Shown piece by piece: positions 1 to 11,091 of a stretch of 64,000 nt of DNA. Location: positions 29,522,098 through 29,586,097 of the forward strand of contig NC_092796.1 in NCBI RefSeq assembly GCF_918797505.1. Reading direction: 5' to 3'. The stretch is from Bemisia tabaci. Its lineage: Eukaryota > Arthropoda > Insecta > Hemiptera > Aleyrodidae. The translations under genes and the position numbers were made by a program. The notes beneath the pieces are model-generated. The model was not told the origin of the DNA. It did not search any database and worked only from the letters and a program-made list of their open reading frames with translations. Numbering within the stretch: position 1 is the first letter of the stretch; each line of letters opens with the position of its first letter.

Positions 1-117
1 ATGTGAATATAAACATGCCAGTTAATAAAATCCCGTCTCTTCAGGTGCGTTTTTTTTTTGGGGGGGGGGGAGGGGGAGGGGGTTAGCGTCGGCCGCGGGT
101 TCAATGTTGCGTAGCAT

Positions 118-567
118 CCTATTGGGCAAGAGCTGGATGAAGCGAATCCTCTTAAGAAATGTTCATCCGTACCGTAGTATCGTCTTTGAAGAGATGAGCT
201 CAAAAAGACGCATATTTATTAGGCAAATTGTGAACACCGAGAAAAAAAGATTGATAGAATTTACCATTTCTTCACGCTGTATTTTACACAGCGTGACTTT
301 AAAGTCGATTCTGCCAGATGAATGGTTATACCTGTACCGTGTACCAGTATATAGTAACGTTTACCTTCCCTCCGGCAGAATTGACTCTGAATTGACGCTG
401 TGTGAAACACAGAGTGAAGAAATGGTAAATTCTATCGATCTTTTTTCTAGGTGTAGTCAGGAGTGTATTTGAGACTTTCCCGATACGCCCAGCGTGATTT
501 ATGAGTCATTCTTATAGGAACAACTCTACTTTTTGCTCTAGCTGAAGTTTGCAACAGGCCCATTTAA
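118..567. repeat. Partial Fam-I inverted-repeat element interrupted by a younger element
   Basis: Bases 150-230 and 460-567 together match the right arm of the element at 48125-48585 (shared words include CCGTACCGTAGTATCG and GTTTGCAACAGGCCCATTT). The match is broken by the insertion at 235-453. Confidence 0.7.
235..453. mobile_element. Short TIR element (family J), nested in Fam-I
   Basis: Starts CACCGAGAAAAAAAG and ends CTTTTTTCTAGGTG. Long arms of about 60 bases follow (GAATTTACCATTTCTTCACG near the left, its complement near the right). A second, much interrupted copy is at 51800-53320. Flanking dinucleotides do not match here. Confidence 0.7.
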
Positions 568-819
568 AGAGTCGAATATTTTCATTATGGTTAAAACCCC
601 GCCTAATTTCATTTTTCATCTCCAAAGTGATGCAAAATTCGATGTTCAAACATTCTCTCAACTCCTGAACGCATTAAGGCCATCAAGGAATTGGTCTCCC
701 CGCGGGGTCTTGGCCATTAAAATTTGATGCACAGGGGCATCCGGACGGAGCCGCGCAGAATTGTCTTCCGGAAAAAATTCCGTTACTCCACATTTTGGAG
801 CTTTTAAACCGTCTGAAAG

Positions 820-1418
820 ATTAAACTATGTCACTCGCCGGAATGAGGGTTTCCTGCCACGCCGCACACGGGACCGGGTCATTGAAAGGAATTGGACAAA
901 ATCTCGAAACTTTAAAAAATCATACTATCGAAAATATGAAGCAAGAGAGTTTAAAAGTGGCTTTGTTTGTGTTTTCACAAAATTTCCTTTTAGCAACACC
1001 CCTTGAAATCGAATTTTCGAAGGAATATGAAGCAAGAGAGTTTAAAAGTGGCTCCGTTGGTTTTTTCGCAAAATTTCCGTCTTGCAACACCCATTGAAAT
1101 TGAATTTGTGAAGAAATAAACAACAAAATTTGAAACTTTATTATAAAAACCGGTTATATTTAACCGGAATGAGGGTTTCCTGCCACACCGCACACAGGAC
1201 TGAGTCATTGAAAGAAATTGGACAAAATCTGGAAACTTCAAAAGATCATACTATCGAAAATATGAAGCAAGAGAATTTAAAAGTGGCTCCGTTGGTTTTT
1301 GACAAAATTTCCTTTTAGCAACGCCCATCGAAATTGAATTTGTGAAGAAATAAACAACAAAATTTGAAATTTTAGCCGAAAATTTAATGTCCGACCTCTC
1401 CTTAAAGCTGGTTTCACT
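820..1418. repeat. Duplicated Fam-U element
   Basis: A ~330-base direct repeat (837 on and 1166 on, both starting CCGGAATGAGGGTTTCCTGC). The first unit has a further 91-base internal duplication (about 934 and 1025, ATGAAGCAAGAGAGTTTAAA). The right end (TCCGACCTCTCC ... CACTGTGCGCC) matches the ends of the elements at 3674-3924 and 7765-8008. Confidence 0.65.
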
Positions 1419-1737
1419 GTGCGCCGTCAAGGCTGAACGTTGCTCAGTGGAAGACGAACTGAGACGAAGAAGTTTGGGAAGTTGAGCTGAGCATTATGAT
1501 TTGTCGTCGCGCTAACTCAAATGTCTCCCGGAAAATGAAAATATATAAAAATGATCGCTTGGAAATATGGAAGCCGGATTGTAAACTCAGCCTCGGGCCA
1601 GCGCAGCGCTCAGATCCGGTCTCTACTCCCGGATCGAGGAGACAGTGTTGCCAAAACTGCACAGTTATCATCTTAAAATACTCATTTTCGAATGAAGATA
1701 AGCTCCGTGACTCAGGTGTTTAAAGTTTCGTCAGATG

Positions 1738-2130
1738 CACGGAGAAAAAAACCTCGTGCGAGGGACCCAAAGTTTAGGTCATATGGATCTCTGAAGTTTT
1801 CAGATTGAGCATCTGAACATTTAAGGTCTAGCTGTCGAGGTTCGGATCACACATCTGAAACTTCAGTTCTTACATCTGAAGTACTTCAGATGTGAGAACC
1901 GAAGTTTTTCGGATGTGAGGACCGAAGTATTTCGGATGTGAAAACCGAAGTACTTCAGATGTAAGAACTGAAGTTTCAGATGTGTGATCCAAACGTCAGC
2001 AGCTGGACCTTAAATGTTCGAATGCTCAATCCGAAAACTTCAGAGATTCATAAAGTTTAAGTTTAAGTTTTAAGTTTAGGTCATATTGACCTAAACTTTG
2101 GGCCCCACACACGAAGTTTTTTTCTCCGTG
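1738..2130. mobile_element. CACGG-type foldback element with long internal palindrome
   Basis: Ends CACGGAGAAAAAAAC and GTTTTTTTCTCCGTG, with an identical TG on both flanks (2-bp TSD). The interior is a chain of variants of ACATCTGAAGTACTTCAGATG and GAACCGAAGT in both orientations, so the whole element can fold back. A 262-bp relative is at 61940-62201. Confidence 0.8.
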
Positions 2131-2399
2131 TGGATTTAAGTATAGTGTAAGTGGTCCACGTTTCGCAATTAGGATCCACGATTTCTAGCTCAGTTTAGAG
2201 ACAACGTACGTATCATTAGTTTCCCTGGGCACATACGTGTTTTTACAGGTAAGCCAGAAACTGTAGTTCCAAATTGGATACATTTCCGGAAAAAGGTGAC
2301 ATATGCAAAAATCTAGTATTCAGTAAATTTCGTATGAAAGTTTACTTTGTTTCTATGGACACGCAATAAGTGATAAAATCACGCAACCTAAGGTCAATT

Positions 2400-2521
2400 G
2401 GACATATCTCTGCCAAACGGAACTATGTGCATTATGACATGAGCCCTGAGACCCACAAGAATACACGCATAACAGGGCTCACGTCATAATGCACATAGGT
2501 CCGTTTGAAAGAAATACGTCC
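2400..2521. mobile_element. GGA/TCC-type MITE (family H)
   Basis: 122 bp. Left end GGACATATCTCTGCC, right end GAAATACGTCC. Arms contain GGAACTATGTGCATTATGAC and its complement around a short loop. Flanks are AATT and GATT (3 of 4 match). Confidence 0.7.
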
Positions 2522-3590
2522 GATTCCAAAGTAGAATATGTTAGAGTTTGAAATAGTCATAACCTGTAAACGGCAATGTAAACACGAGTTCATAAATATT
2601 GCAAAACATGCGATTGTGTTATGCCCCCTTTTTTCGGCAAACAAATTTTAGGAACTAATGATGATGAAATATTATTCGGGTTGAGATCAAACGAAATATG
2701 TATTTCTCCAAAAATTAACATAAAATATTCTCCCTGACATTATTTAAGATATCTTGTCATTAAAATTCAAAGAAAAATATCATTTTGAGATTTTACAGAT
2801 TGTCGAGGAGATTTCAAAACCGAGTGGTTAGTTTTACGAACCGGAAAACACCGGCTCAAAAGTGAAACCCACAAGTACTGGACAAACTTGTGCGCCAGGT
2901 GTTCTTATCATACGAAAAAATCAGCAAAATTTCGAGCAAAAATCACATAGTTGTAATTTTTAAAAAAGAAAGTGATCTGTTCGAGTTCATTTTCCAACCT
3001 TGGAAGGGGAGTTGGGCTCCTCCGTCCGGGAAGAAACGATACATGCACAATTTCTTCAGAATGACGGGATAAAGTCCAAAAAGGATCGGAAAAATTGGCA
3101 AAATTGGCAACGCTCAATTATCAGTAGAGTCTAAGAAGCCGCTGAAAGTCTGGGCATCCTTCCCTTTGAGACCTAGAAGCAGGATCCTGATATGAGATAT
3201 TCATGTAAGCGCGCGAGACGCTTTGCAAAGTACAAAGAATGAGATGCGGGATCGGGTTTATGTGTGACGTAGAACGACGGAATTCTTCCACCAGCCGGTC
3301 AAAGGGTTTTTTTTTTTTTTTTTTTTTTTGGCATGATATAGCTAGTACAACATAATAAAATCCTCTGTTGAATGTTCCTGGGATAAGAGCAGGAACAAAG
3401 TATAGACTCTGAAGAACGAAATTTTTGGATCCATCAATATTCCCACAAAGCTAAGACACACACAAATGATGAATTAACTGAAACTTGAGGAGCGCAAACA
3501 ACTATATGAGGGTTTTGAAAATGTGTAGGAATTATGTATTTTTTTCTCTTTTTTTCTTGTAATTTAGTTCAGTTTTTACAATATGTTGTA

Positions 3591-3643
3591 CAAGATGTTT
3601 TCAAGAGTCTGGACTCTAGATCCAATGTGTTTTTCTTCCAGTG
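3591..3643. repeat. Solo right end of the MITE-1 family
   Basis: Contains AAGAGTCTGGACTCTAGATC and ends CCAGTG followed by TA, as in the full copies at 21944, 40097, 44706 and 53354. Confidence 0.7.
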
Positions 3644-3673
3644 TACCCATTGCTTGCAAGAGTCGAAACCACG

Positions 3674-3924
3674 ACGCCACACAGTGGATCGAGTCGATCA
3701 TAGAGGTCGGACATGAAATTTTTGACTAATTGTAAAACTTCAAATTTTGATGTTTAATTCGTCAGATTTTAAATTTTGAGGGGTGCTCCTGCAAGAAAAG
3801 TTCACGAAGAAACCAATGGAACCACAATTAAAATCTAAAAGTTTTGTTTTAACGGAGTTATAAGCCTTTAAAGTTTCCAAATTTTGTCCGACCTCTCCCA
3901 TTGACTCGATCCACCGTGCGCCAT
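3674..3924. mobile_element. Fam-U inverted-repeat element
   Basis: Left end contains GTGGATCGAGTCGATCATAG plus GAGGTCGGAC. The right end is the complement (GTCCGACCTCTCCCATTGAC, TCGATCCACCGTGCG). About 250 bp. Related to 7765-8008. Confidence 0.7.
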
Positions 3925-4211
3925 ACGGCACTTTCAGCCCTGAGCCTGGAACGGACGTTATGTTCAGGTAGCCCGGAACTTTTTTTCTTGTATACCTACA
4001 GCACGCTGATGGAAACATAAATCGGTCGACCGCGACCGTTGACGCCCGCGGAAGAGCGAAGCACATCAGGTGAAATAAAATCAGTTAATATGAACTCGAG
4101 GGGGAAATGGGAGGGAAAATCGCTTGGCCGAGCGAAGATTCGACACGAGAGACTCCGGATCAGAAGCGGGAGAAAGTTATAACCCGGGAGAAAATAAGAA
4201 ACTCCGTCCGC

Positions 4212-4235
4212 GGGGGGGGGGGGGGGGGGGGGGGG
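4212..4235 (+). repeat. Oligo(G)24 tract
   Basis: Uninterrupted run of 24 G, the longest of at least fifteen G or C tracts in the window. Length in the assembly may be unreliable. Confidence 0.8.
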
Positions 4236-4579
4236 AGCGCATCGAGGGCTGGCGGCGGTGAAACTTGGTCGGAGGAATAATTTACGGAGCTTTCATTGTC
4301 TAAGTGTGAGAAAAATCTATTCTTTTATTCCCAATTGAACACTTAATCCTCGCAAATAGCTAATTTGTTTTCCATAATAATTTCTGAGTCGTGCCGCGGA
4401 CCGGTAGCCCGCCCTCCCCCTCCCGTCGTTTAAACTCGGGAGAAAGTCTTAGGTGGGGGGGGGGGGGGGTTTGCCCTGATTTCTTGAAATATTTATTCCT
4501 CCGACTCCCGGCTTGAGTCACTCCTACCGACGTCACTTCGGGTCTTCGCGGATAATTTAATCTTAACGTTTTTTTATGA

Positions 4580-4832
4580 TGCCGTGCCAAGGAAGAACGT
4601 CGTATGGGCATTCGAGAGTTGCCAAATTTTCTTCGATAGAATGTTTATTTTTTCGGAGAGTTTTGAATATTTTTACTTGAAATTTTCAAGAAAATTAGGT
4701 GAAATTGCGAACAAAATTATCTGAAAGATCGAAAGAAAAAAATGTATATATTTACCCGGAAATTAATGTTTTATCAGAGGAAATTTGGCAACGACTGAAG
4801 GTCTATACGGCGTTTTCCTTAGCACGGCAGTA
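4580..4832. mobile_element. Fam-C inverted-repeat element, complete copy
   Basis: Left arm TGCCGTGCCAAGGAAGAACG, then a GAGTTGCCAAATTTTC block. The right arm is the complement (GGCAACGACTGAAGG ... TTTTCCTTAGCACGGCAGTA). About 50-bp TIRs around a ~150-bp A+T-rich core. Single ends recur at 15767, 32783, 33965, 55790 and 63925. Confidence 0.75.
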
Positions 4833-5194
4833 TGGCGCCCCAACTCTTACCTCTGCTTAAACGTTTTCAACAGTCTTGAGTACTACGCAAATTTATGCTA
4901 TTCCTCGAAACCTTAAATGAGCTTTTTGCGAGGTTTACAGGGCTCTTACTACCGGTGTAATCTCGATTATTCTAAACAGGATTACGTTAAGTAAGAAATG
5001 AGCTCTATTTGCGTAATAACCAGAGAAACGGTTTCATTTAGAATGTTGTCTCCGACTTTACGCGGGAATTCGCGGTTGCTTGACACGAGAATGACTTGAA
5101 ATGATGATGTGGGTGATATTGTAATATGTACACGGATTTTTGTTAGAATTCCTTATTTGACTTCAGGAATGCAAGAGATCTATCGCAAAAACAT

Positions 5195-5405
5195 CACCGA
5201 TAAAAATGTGAAGCTAATTTAACATTCTGAATGTAAAAAAAGTGTGCGAGAACTTGCGAAATGCTGCATTAATCGCCACTGCACTTATTTTATCAATGTC
5301 AAGATGTGACACTTACTGCTAAAGCGGGTAATTCAGCATTTTCTGAGTTCTCGCAAACTTTTTTACATCCAAAATGTTGAATCAACTTCACTTTTTTTTT
5401 CGGTG
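5195..5405. mobile_element. CACCG-type MITE
   Basis: Left end CACCGATAAAAATGTGAAGC, right end CTTCACTTTTTTTTTCGGTG. TIRs extend over ~70 bases (TTGCGAGAACT words in both arms). Identical AT on both flanks (2-bp TSD). Confidence 0.75.
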
Positions 5406-6002
5406 ATAAGTTGAAACCCTTTTTTCCGATCAGTCCGATTCGGCGATATCGACTTTTTCAACGGTAGTCTTGATGAACTTGAGAATGAAAATCAACTTTG
5501 GTTATATTTCGGATGTGGGTGGATCCTACTGAGCTTAAACCTGGGGGGGGGGGAGGGGGCTGCAAAATGTGTATAAAATGAGACTGGAGATTTGGGAGTT
5601 TCTCCCTCTTCCTAGCCAAGGGGCTGTGCAATTTGGAATATTAGGCATAACCCTACATCGCGATTTTTGGTTTCCTTTAAGGTAAAATATTACCTTTAAA
5701 AGGGATGGGGGATAGAAAACTTTGGAGGGCTTTATCCACGCTCTCTCGCCCCATACTCGCGCTATCACTGGTAAATTCTATAATCAAGAAATACAGGAGG
5801 AAATACCTAGAATACCTAACAAAATACTTTTTCCCGGGCGCTTTGCGGCATGCGGCATGCGGCATTCGTCCGGAACATGCCCCCAAACTACCACTCAAAA
5901 TTCACCTGCTTCGGTACTTAGACGTTTTTACAATTTTTTATAGTGTACGATAAATTTCTCTCTACTCATACTCAATCTCATAATCAATAAAATTTGTTAC
6001 AG

Positions 6003-6183
6003 GTTGCGACTGTCTGGTTTTCTCGGCCACATATGGGAAAGAATACGGAGTTTTCAGCAGTCAAGATTACCCGAAACCGTACCCCTCACATGTTGACTGC
6101 CTTCTATACACCTTCGTCGCTCACAAAGACGAGATAGTTGAAATAACTTTCAAGGATTTTGACATCTACAAATCTCATCTTGA
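6003..6183 (+). CDS. Internal exon encoding the N-terminal half of a CUB domain (SOL-1/Neto-like protein)
   Basis: Seen: a TTTGTTACAG acceptor ends at 6002 and a GTGAGTA donor starts at 6184. The exon starts with two bases (GT) that complete a codon split by a phase-1 intron, then 59 codons, then GA of a codon completed by the next exon (phase 2). The frame gives CDCLVFSATYGKEYGVF, then a YPKPYPSHVDC block (CUB 'Y-P' and second cysteine) and IVEITFKDFDIY (CUB beta-strand with acidic residues). Cysteines fall at residues 1, 3 and 32 of the module. Known: CUB domains are about 110-residue extracellular beta-sandwich modules. The Y-G-K-E-Y-G and D-C-L-L-Y-T-F wording matches what I recall of insect proteins annotated 'suppressor of lurcher protein 1', relatives of the C. 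elegans SOL-1 AMPA-receptor auxiliary subunit. Inferred: a secreted or type I membrane neuronal protein. The family name is moderately secure, the CUB call strong. No signal-peptide exon is visible upstream. Confidence 0.85.
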
Positions 6184-6489
6184 GTGAGTACCCTCTGCAA
6201 TACAATCAGAACTTTTCCTTAAATGAAGCATTCTTTTTTAACACACATTTTTTAAATATTTTCTTTTTCAATCCCCTTACTTCGGATGAAGCATGAAGTA
6301 TTAAGGGCTCAAAGTTATATTTATCAAAATTTAAAAAACCGGCAAAAAACTGTATTTTTTTGTTGTTATTTATTTATTTATTGCCTGGTGGGCTTTTTTA
6401 AGCTAAAGTTAAATTTACAGCTTAGAAACACCTGAAAATTCAGAGTCAATATTATTACGCGGATTTACGTAAACCTTTACGTTTTATTT

Positions 6490-6845
6490 GGACGTATTTA
6501 CGCCAAATGGAAGTATGTGCAAGTGGGAAGATAGGGTGTGCTCGTTAAATGAGGGCCATAAGAATGAATGGGGATTTTGAAGCGCCAGTGACGTCCGCGG
6601 CAACGAGGCTGTCTCCATTTTTGTTCTTGCTCGGCTTTAACTCATGAGCCCTGTCCACAACGCTCTTTTCCCATTCCCTCGGCTCACGAGTTAGCGCTTA
6701 GTACCTTTTGATTCAATGTAAAATCCCGCTTTTCCATTTTCTCAAAAGGAACGATATCCACTTTTACATTCTTTCTTATCCAGCTCGCCACGACCGCACC
6801 CCATCTTTCCACTTTCACGTAGTTCCTTCTAGCATAAATACGTCC
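6490..6845. mobile_element. GGA/TCC-type element (family H), 356 bp
   Basis: Left end GGACGTATTTACGCCAAATG, right end AGCATAAATACGTCC. Exact ATTT duplicated at 6486-6489 and 6846-6849. It sits about 300 bases inside the donor side of the large intron. Confidence 0.75.
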
Positions 6846-6885
6846 ATTTAATGCTTCTGGTATCAAAACACGCAGGATGATGATC

Positions 6886-7142
6886 GGATTGTATTTTGCA
6901 AAAAGGAACCACTAGCATTGCAATGTTGCTAAGATTGTGCAAATTCTTTTGTCTTGGAGGAAAACCCCGATTATCCCTTAATAGTTTCTATTTTACTCGC
7001 TAAAAACTGTAAATTTAAGACAAAAATTACCATCTAAATTTCATAGTTTTTCACAATTTCCGCAATTTTATTGCGAAGGATGAAGTTGCACAATTTTAGC
7101 ATCATTGCAATGCTAGTGGTTCCTTTTTGCAAAATGCAATCC
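6886..7142. mobile_element. GGA/TCC-type element (family D), 257 bp
   Basis: Left arm GGATTGTATTTTGCAAAAAG then GAACCACTAGCATTGCAATG. The right arm is the complement, ending GCAAAATGCAATCC. Flanks GATC/AATC (3 of 4). Confidence 0.75.
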
Positions 7143-7164
7143 AATCATTTTCCCACATATAATT

Positions 7165-7335
7165 GACTTTTCTAGCGGTAAGTAGTGTAGCTTTCTCAAG
7201 ATTGATGGTTAGAATTTTAAAAAGCGAGTTCTTTCATCCGAATGGTTCTCATCTACTCCGGAGAACTTAAAAACGCGCCTACATAGAACACGGTTAAGCG
7301 ACTGTAATACGAACGAATTAGAGCTTTCCCGCTTT
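7165..7335 (+). repeat. Dispersed repeat Fam-R
   Basis: Shares an ordered series of words (TAGCGGTAA, TTCTCAA-ATTGAT, AAAACGCGCCTACATAGAA, ACGAACAATTAGAGC-like) with 17765-18185. Confidence 0.55.
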
Positions 7336-7764
7336 ATTTTAAGCTAAGACCTCGTCTAGTGGCCTATTTCACACTCAAATTAAGCATCTATCACCAAAAT
7401 ACAATTTTAAATCCTCAAGTCTCCATGGTTCAGTCGCTAGCCGAGCAGTGAAGGACGGAAGTTTTTCGAAGGACACCACCCCTCACCTCCCGGATGTGCA
7501 CCCCCGCGCAGAGGGCTTGAATTAATGTTGAAAACAGCTTGACTTGTTACTGAATCGAGACCCGGCACGCTCGCAGTGAACAGGTCATGCTGGTTGTATC
7601 ATAGTCTGGCCTCGCGCCAGATTTAATCTCCGCCGTCCTCATACTTTCAGCTATTGAACCCACTTGACGGGTCTCCGAAATTCTTCCCAACGACCCACAG
7701 AATGTTCAGAAAAAAGTCAAAGTCGCGATTTTCTCAGGTTCGGAGAGATTTCATCGTTTCCCCG

Positions 7765-8008
7765 TCGCACGGTCGACCGAGTCAATAGGAGAGATCGGAC
7801 AAAATTTGGAAACTTTAAAAGCTTTTGACTCCGTTCATATAGAAATTTGAGGCTCTAAAAGTGGTTCAATTGGTTTTCCCGTTAAATTTTTTTCTAGAAT
7901 TACCTATTTAAAATTTAAAATGTGACGAAATAAGCATCAAAATTTTCAATTTTAGTCAAAAATTTCAAGTCCGACCTCCCTGGTTGACTCGATCCACTGT
8001 GCGTCGCA
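7765..8008. mobile_element. Fam-U inverted-repeat element
   Basis: Left end GCACGGTCGACCGAGTCAAT with GATCGGACAAAATTTGG. Right end TCCGACCTCCCTGGTTGACT with GATCCACTGTGCG. It serves as the uninterrupted reference for the triply nested copy at 44322-45105. Confidence 0.7.
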
Positions 8009-8333
8009 GGATCGTATAACTACATTACAATTTTCTAAAAAGTCTACTTGCGATGAATCTTACAGGGTAAAAAACCTTAAGAAGCCTAGCCCGGTCTGTA
8101 CGTGACAAGGTCGTAAAATAGCGCTGAGTCGGAGGTCCACACTATTTTCCGGGGACAACAGGGCCAAGAAGTTCGAAGGTTCCATATATAGACTCAAAAT
8201 TTTGCGGTCTAATGATAGTACCAGCATTAGACTATGGGGGGGGGGGGGGGAGGGGGGCAGTGCTCAGCTCAGGCACATGCATTGGAATATTAATCTGAGG
8301 TCACGCCGAGCGCGCCGTAACGTTCTTTTCAGT

Positions 8334-8571
8334 ACACGTTACGTACAAGTTACGTTTATTTCACGACCTTTTCAATACACGTTACGTACAAGTTACGTTT
8401 TTTCTCGACCTTTTCAATACACGTTACGTACAAGTTACGTTTTTTCACGACCTTTTCAATACACGTTACGTACAAGTTACGTTTTTTCTCGACCTTTTCA
8501 ATACACGTTACGTACAAGTTACGTTTTTTCACGACCTTTTCAGTACACGTTACGTACAAATTATGACAATC
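8334..8571. repeat. 42-bp tandem repeat, five units plus a partial
   Basis: Units start near 8334, 8377, 8419, 8461, 8503 and 8545; each begins ACACGTTACGTACAAGTTAC and ends CGACCTTTTCAAT. Consecutive units alternate TCACGACC / TCTCGACC, so the real period may be 84 bp. As 42 is divisible by 3 the array stays open on both strands, giving spurious repetitive peptides. Confidence 0.85.
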
Positions 8572-10184
8572 TCCGACGACGTATACACACCCGTTCTTCG
8601 TACGTTCTTGGTAATCTCAGAACCGTTGTAAATAATATACCGTATGGACAGAGTACAGATGAAATCGGCGCATCCTTTTCCCGAAAATTTTGAGTTTTAG
8701 AGACGCAACGGAAGATCTGAATTGTCTTTAAAGGTGAGGTAAAAAGCGTGAGATTATGAAAACCGTGACGGTAAAATTCCGGTTGAAAGTTGAAAACAGA
8801 CTTTCTTTCTTAACACCGCACCGTAATTGAAAATTGTCTCGGGTGAGGAAATTTATGACGTTTTGAAAAAAGAAAAAAACAATGAGAATGGCCATGTTAG
8901 TCATTCCAACTGAAAATCGTCTCTCATTGTCAGTATATTTTTCAAGACAAATTGCACCCCAAAGCTCATTTTTTCCTCCATTCTCATACTTAAAGTGTAG
9001 ACTCATAAAATTCGAAGTAATTATCGATATCACCATGCGATTTCCTCGAAACCACGAGAACCCTGACTCCTCACCGTCATACTTCTTCAAAAGAATTCAG
9101 TTTCTTTTCGAGGGAAATGGAGCGTTGCGTTATATCTCCCTGATTGAAATGCCCAATAATTAATACGCAAAGAATAGGAAGTAAGACTTAAATTCATTCT
9201 GATTTAAATTCATCTCAGTTTTGAGGTGGTCTCTTTGAGTAGCCGTTGAATTTTTCTCTCTGACTCTGATTTGATTGCAAATCACTTCATTATCAGAGTT
9301 ATCTCAGCATGAGACAAACGCAACAAAACGCTTGCCGCATAAAGAAACTTTTCCCCGACTCGAAGTTTAAAAAAAAACGTAACTTTGGTTCTATTGCATT
9401 AAAAGTTCAAGCTCTGCATTTTGCGAGGAATAAAAAGCCGACCTGAGAAGGAAATTTTATTTTCCGTCAGAGAGAGTTGAGTGGAGCTGCCGACGCCTGT
9501 TTAAAGCTCACAGTTTGTACTCCAACAATAAGACAATTGCACTGATTCTGTAACAATGCAAGAAAGGTTTAGACTGTCGTTAAAAATCCATCGCACCGTG
9601 AAAATAACTTTTTATATCCTCTTATGTGTTTATCGTCGTTAATCCGCCAACAGTTCAGAGAACTTTCACCCCTCGCATTCTGCTTTATTTTATGGATGGG
9701 ACATAAAGTACGACTGGGATGCTGAACTGAGCTGGGTAAAAGTAGAGAGAAATATGATCAAACGAAGAATGGAAACGTTTGTAAGACAGAACAATAAGTT
9801 GAGGGTTGAGAGTTGAGCGTGTAAGGATTTTTTAGATCCATGTACTCACTATCCACTACTGTTTCTTTGTCCTTTATTCAGTATAAATTGAGCCTTTCAC
9901 AAATTAGTTGATTTTCGACATGTTTATGTATTTATTTACATGTATTTTTATAATCCCCCCTCTCCTCGCTATCACTGTACAAAATTAAAAGAGGGGTATT
10001 TTGCCATTCTATTGTTTTAGGGGTTTTAACAGATCATTTTGAGATAAGAGCATTATTTTTTTTTAATTAAAATTCCTTTCTTAAAGTAACGCATTGGATT
10101 GCACCAATTTTCTTAAAATCCCTGTTCCTTTTCTGGTCTTGAAGCTCTCCTTTTCGTGCTATTCACATTCAAGGACTAATTATT
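8572..10184. other. Non-coding stretch, no feature recognised
   Basis: A+T-rich intronic sequence with no inverted-repeat element, RNA gene or exon that I can defend. Short open frames here have no family resemblance. Confidence 0.5.
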
Positions 10185-10372
10185 AGGGTGGCCCTTATTT
10201 TCGACTTTTCGGAAATTTAAAGTGCGGAACCCTGCAAATGGTTCCTTTTGGTGAGGAAATAACGGGGAAAAAATGAAAATGAAGAAAAAAAATTTTTAAA
10301 TGGCGCCTCAAAGAGCCTAAAGTTGCGAGCGTGGCGTGCGAAGTCGCGTTTTTCCGTCATTTCGCGAATTTT

Positions 10373-10726
10373 TTTCTCCCCTTTTAAATGTTGCTACGGC
10401 TTTGAAATTTTCTAAAATGGCACATTATTTAGTGTACTTTACGAGAAAAATCACAAAATTTACCACGCCACTTTTAAAATGCCCCCTCTCTCCCTCCAAA
10501 GTGGCCCCATCGTGCGATTTTCCCTAACAATCTCCCCGCACGGTGTGTCTTTTTTCTACCTTTGAATTGTTCCCACGGCTTTGAAATTTTCTGAAGTAGC
10601 ACATTCTTTAGAGTTCTTTACGAGAAAAATAACCAAATTTACCGCGCCACTTTTAAAATGCCCCCTTTCCCCCTCCAAAGTTGCCTCATCGTGCGATTTC
10701 GTCGATTGTTCGTAACATTCTCCCAG
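10373..10726 (+). repeat. ~177-bp tandem duplication confined to the left palindrome arm
   Basis: Two diverged units (from 10373 and 10550) share ACGGCTTTGAAATTTTCT, TTTACGAGAAAAAT and CGCCACTTTTAAAATGCCCC. The right arm holds a single unit (12270-12440). Confidence 0.75.
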
Positions 10727-10858
10727 CACGGTTTGCCGGAACGAGTTTAAATTTTTTGAAGAGTCAATAGCAAAAATTCTTCAGATTCTAGAAGTAGAGT
10801 GTCTACCGAGTCATCTAAGCCAAAAATAAAACGATTCTGTTTAGCTGCTGGAAAACAA

Positions 10859-11091
10859 AACTGGTAAAAAAAATACCTCTTGGTTCAAGACAATCCGGCA
10901 ACAAGAAACTGCACCGTTTCTTGTCGCCGGATTTAAGAGTCTGGACTCTTGTTTCAATGCAAAATCCGCATGAATCAATGCAATATCCGCTTGAAACAAG
11001 AATTCAGGACTCTTAAATCCGGCGACAAGAAACTGCACTCTTAAGTCAATGCAATGCGGCATTGGTTCAAGAGGTTTTTTTTTCACCAGTT
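10859..11091. mobile_element. 233-bp MITE inserted in one palindrome arm
   Basis: Ends AACTGGTAAAAAAAATACC and GGTTTTTTTTTCACCAGTT; inner arms contain AATCCGGCGACAAGAAACTG in both orientations. The opposite arm (around 12133) reads straight through GTCGATTTAAAGG-type sequence with no insert, so it is the natural empty site. AA is duplicated on both sides. Confidence 0.85.

Larger units (their letters stand above)
1..6002 (+). other. Upstream non-coding DNA, probably part of the preceding phase-1 intron
   Basis: No exon with a matching phase-1 donor or a signal peptide could be recognised. The stretch holds inverted-repeat elements (listed separately), a 23-base T run at 3307-3329 and several oligo(G) tracts. 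The first true exon or exons of the CUB gene must be further upstream. Confidence 0.5.

Noticed and set aside
8334..8571. CRISPR-like direct repeats
   Set aside because: Units are contiguous with no variable spacers, no cas genes, and the context is eukaryotic.
8202..8693. 163-codon frame with a repeated RPFQYTLRTSYVFS peptide, and its antisense partner
   Set aside because: Both are by-products of a 42-bp tandem array, whose period is divisible by three.
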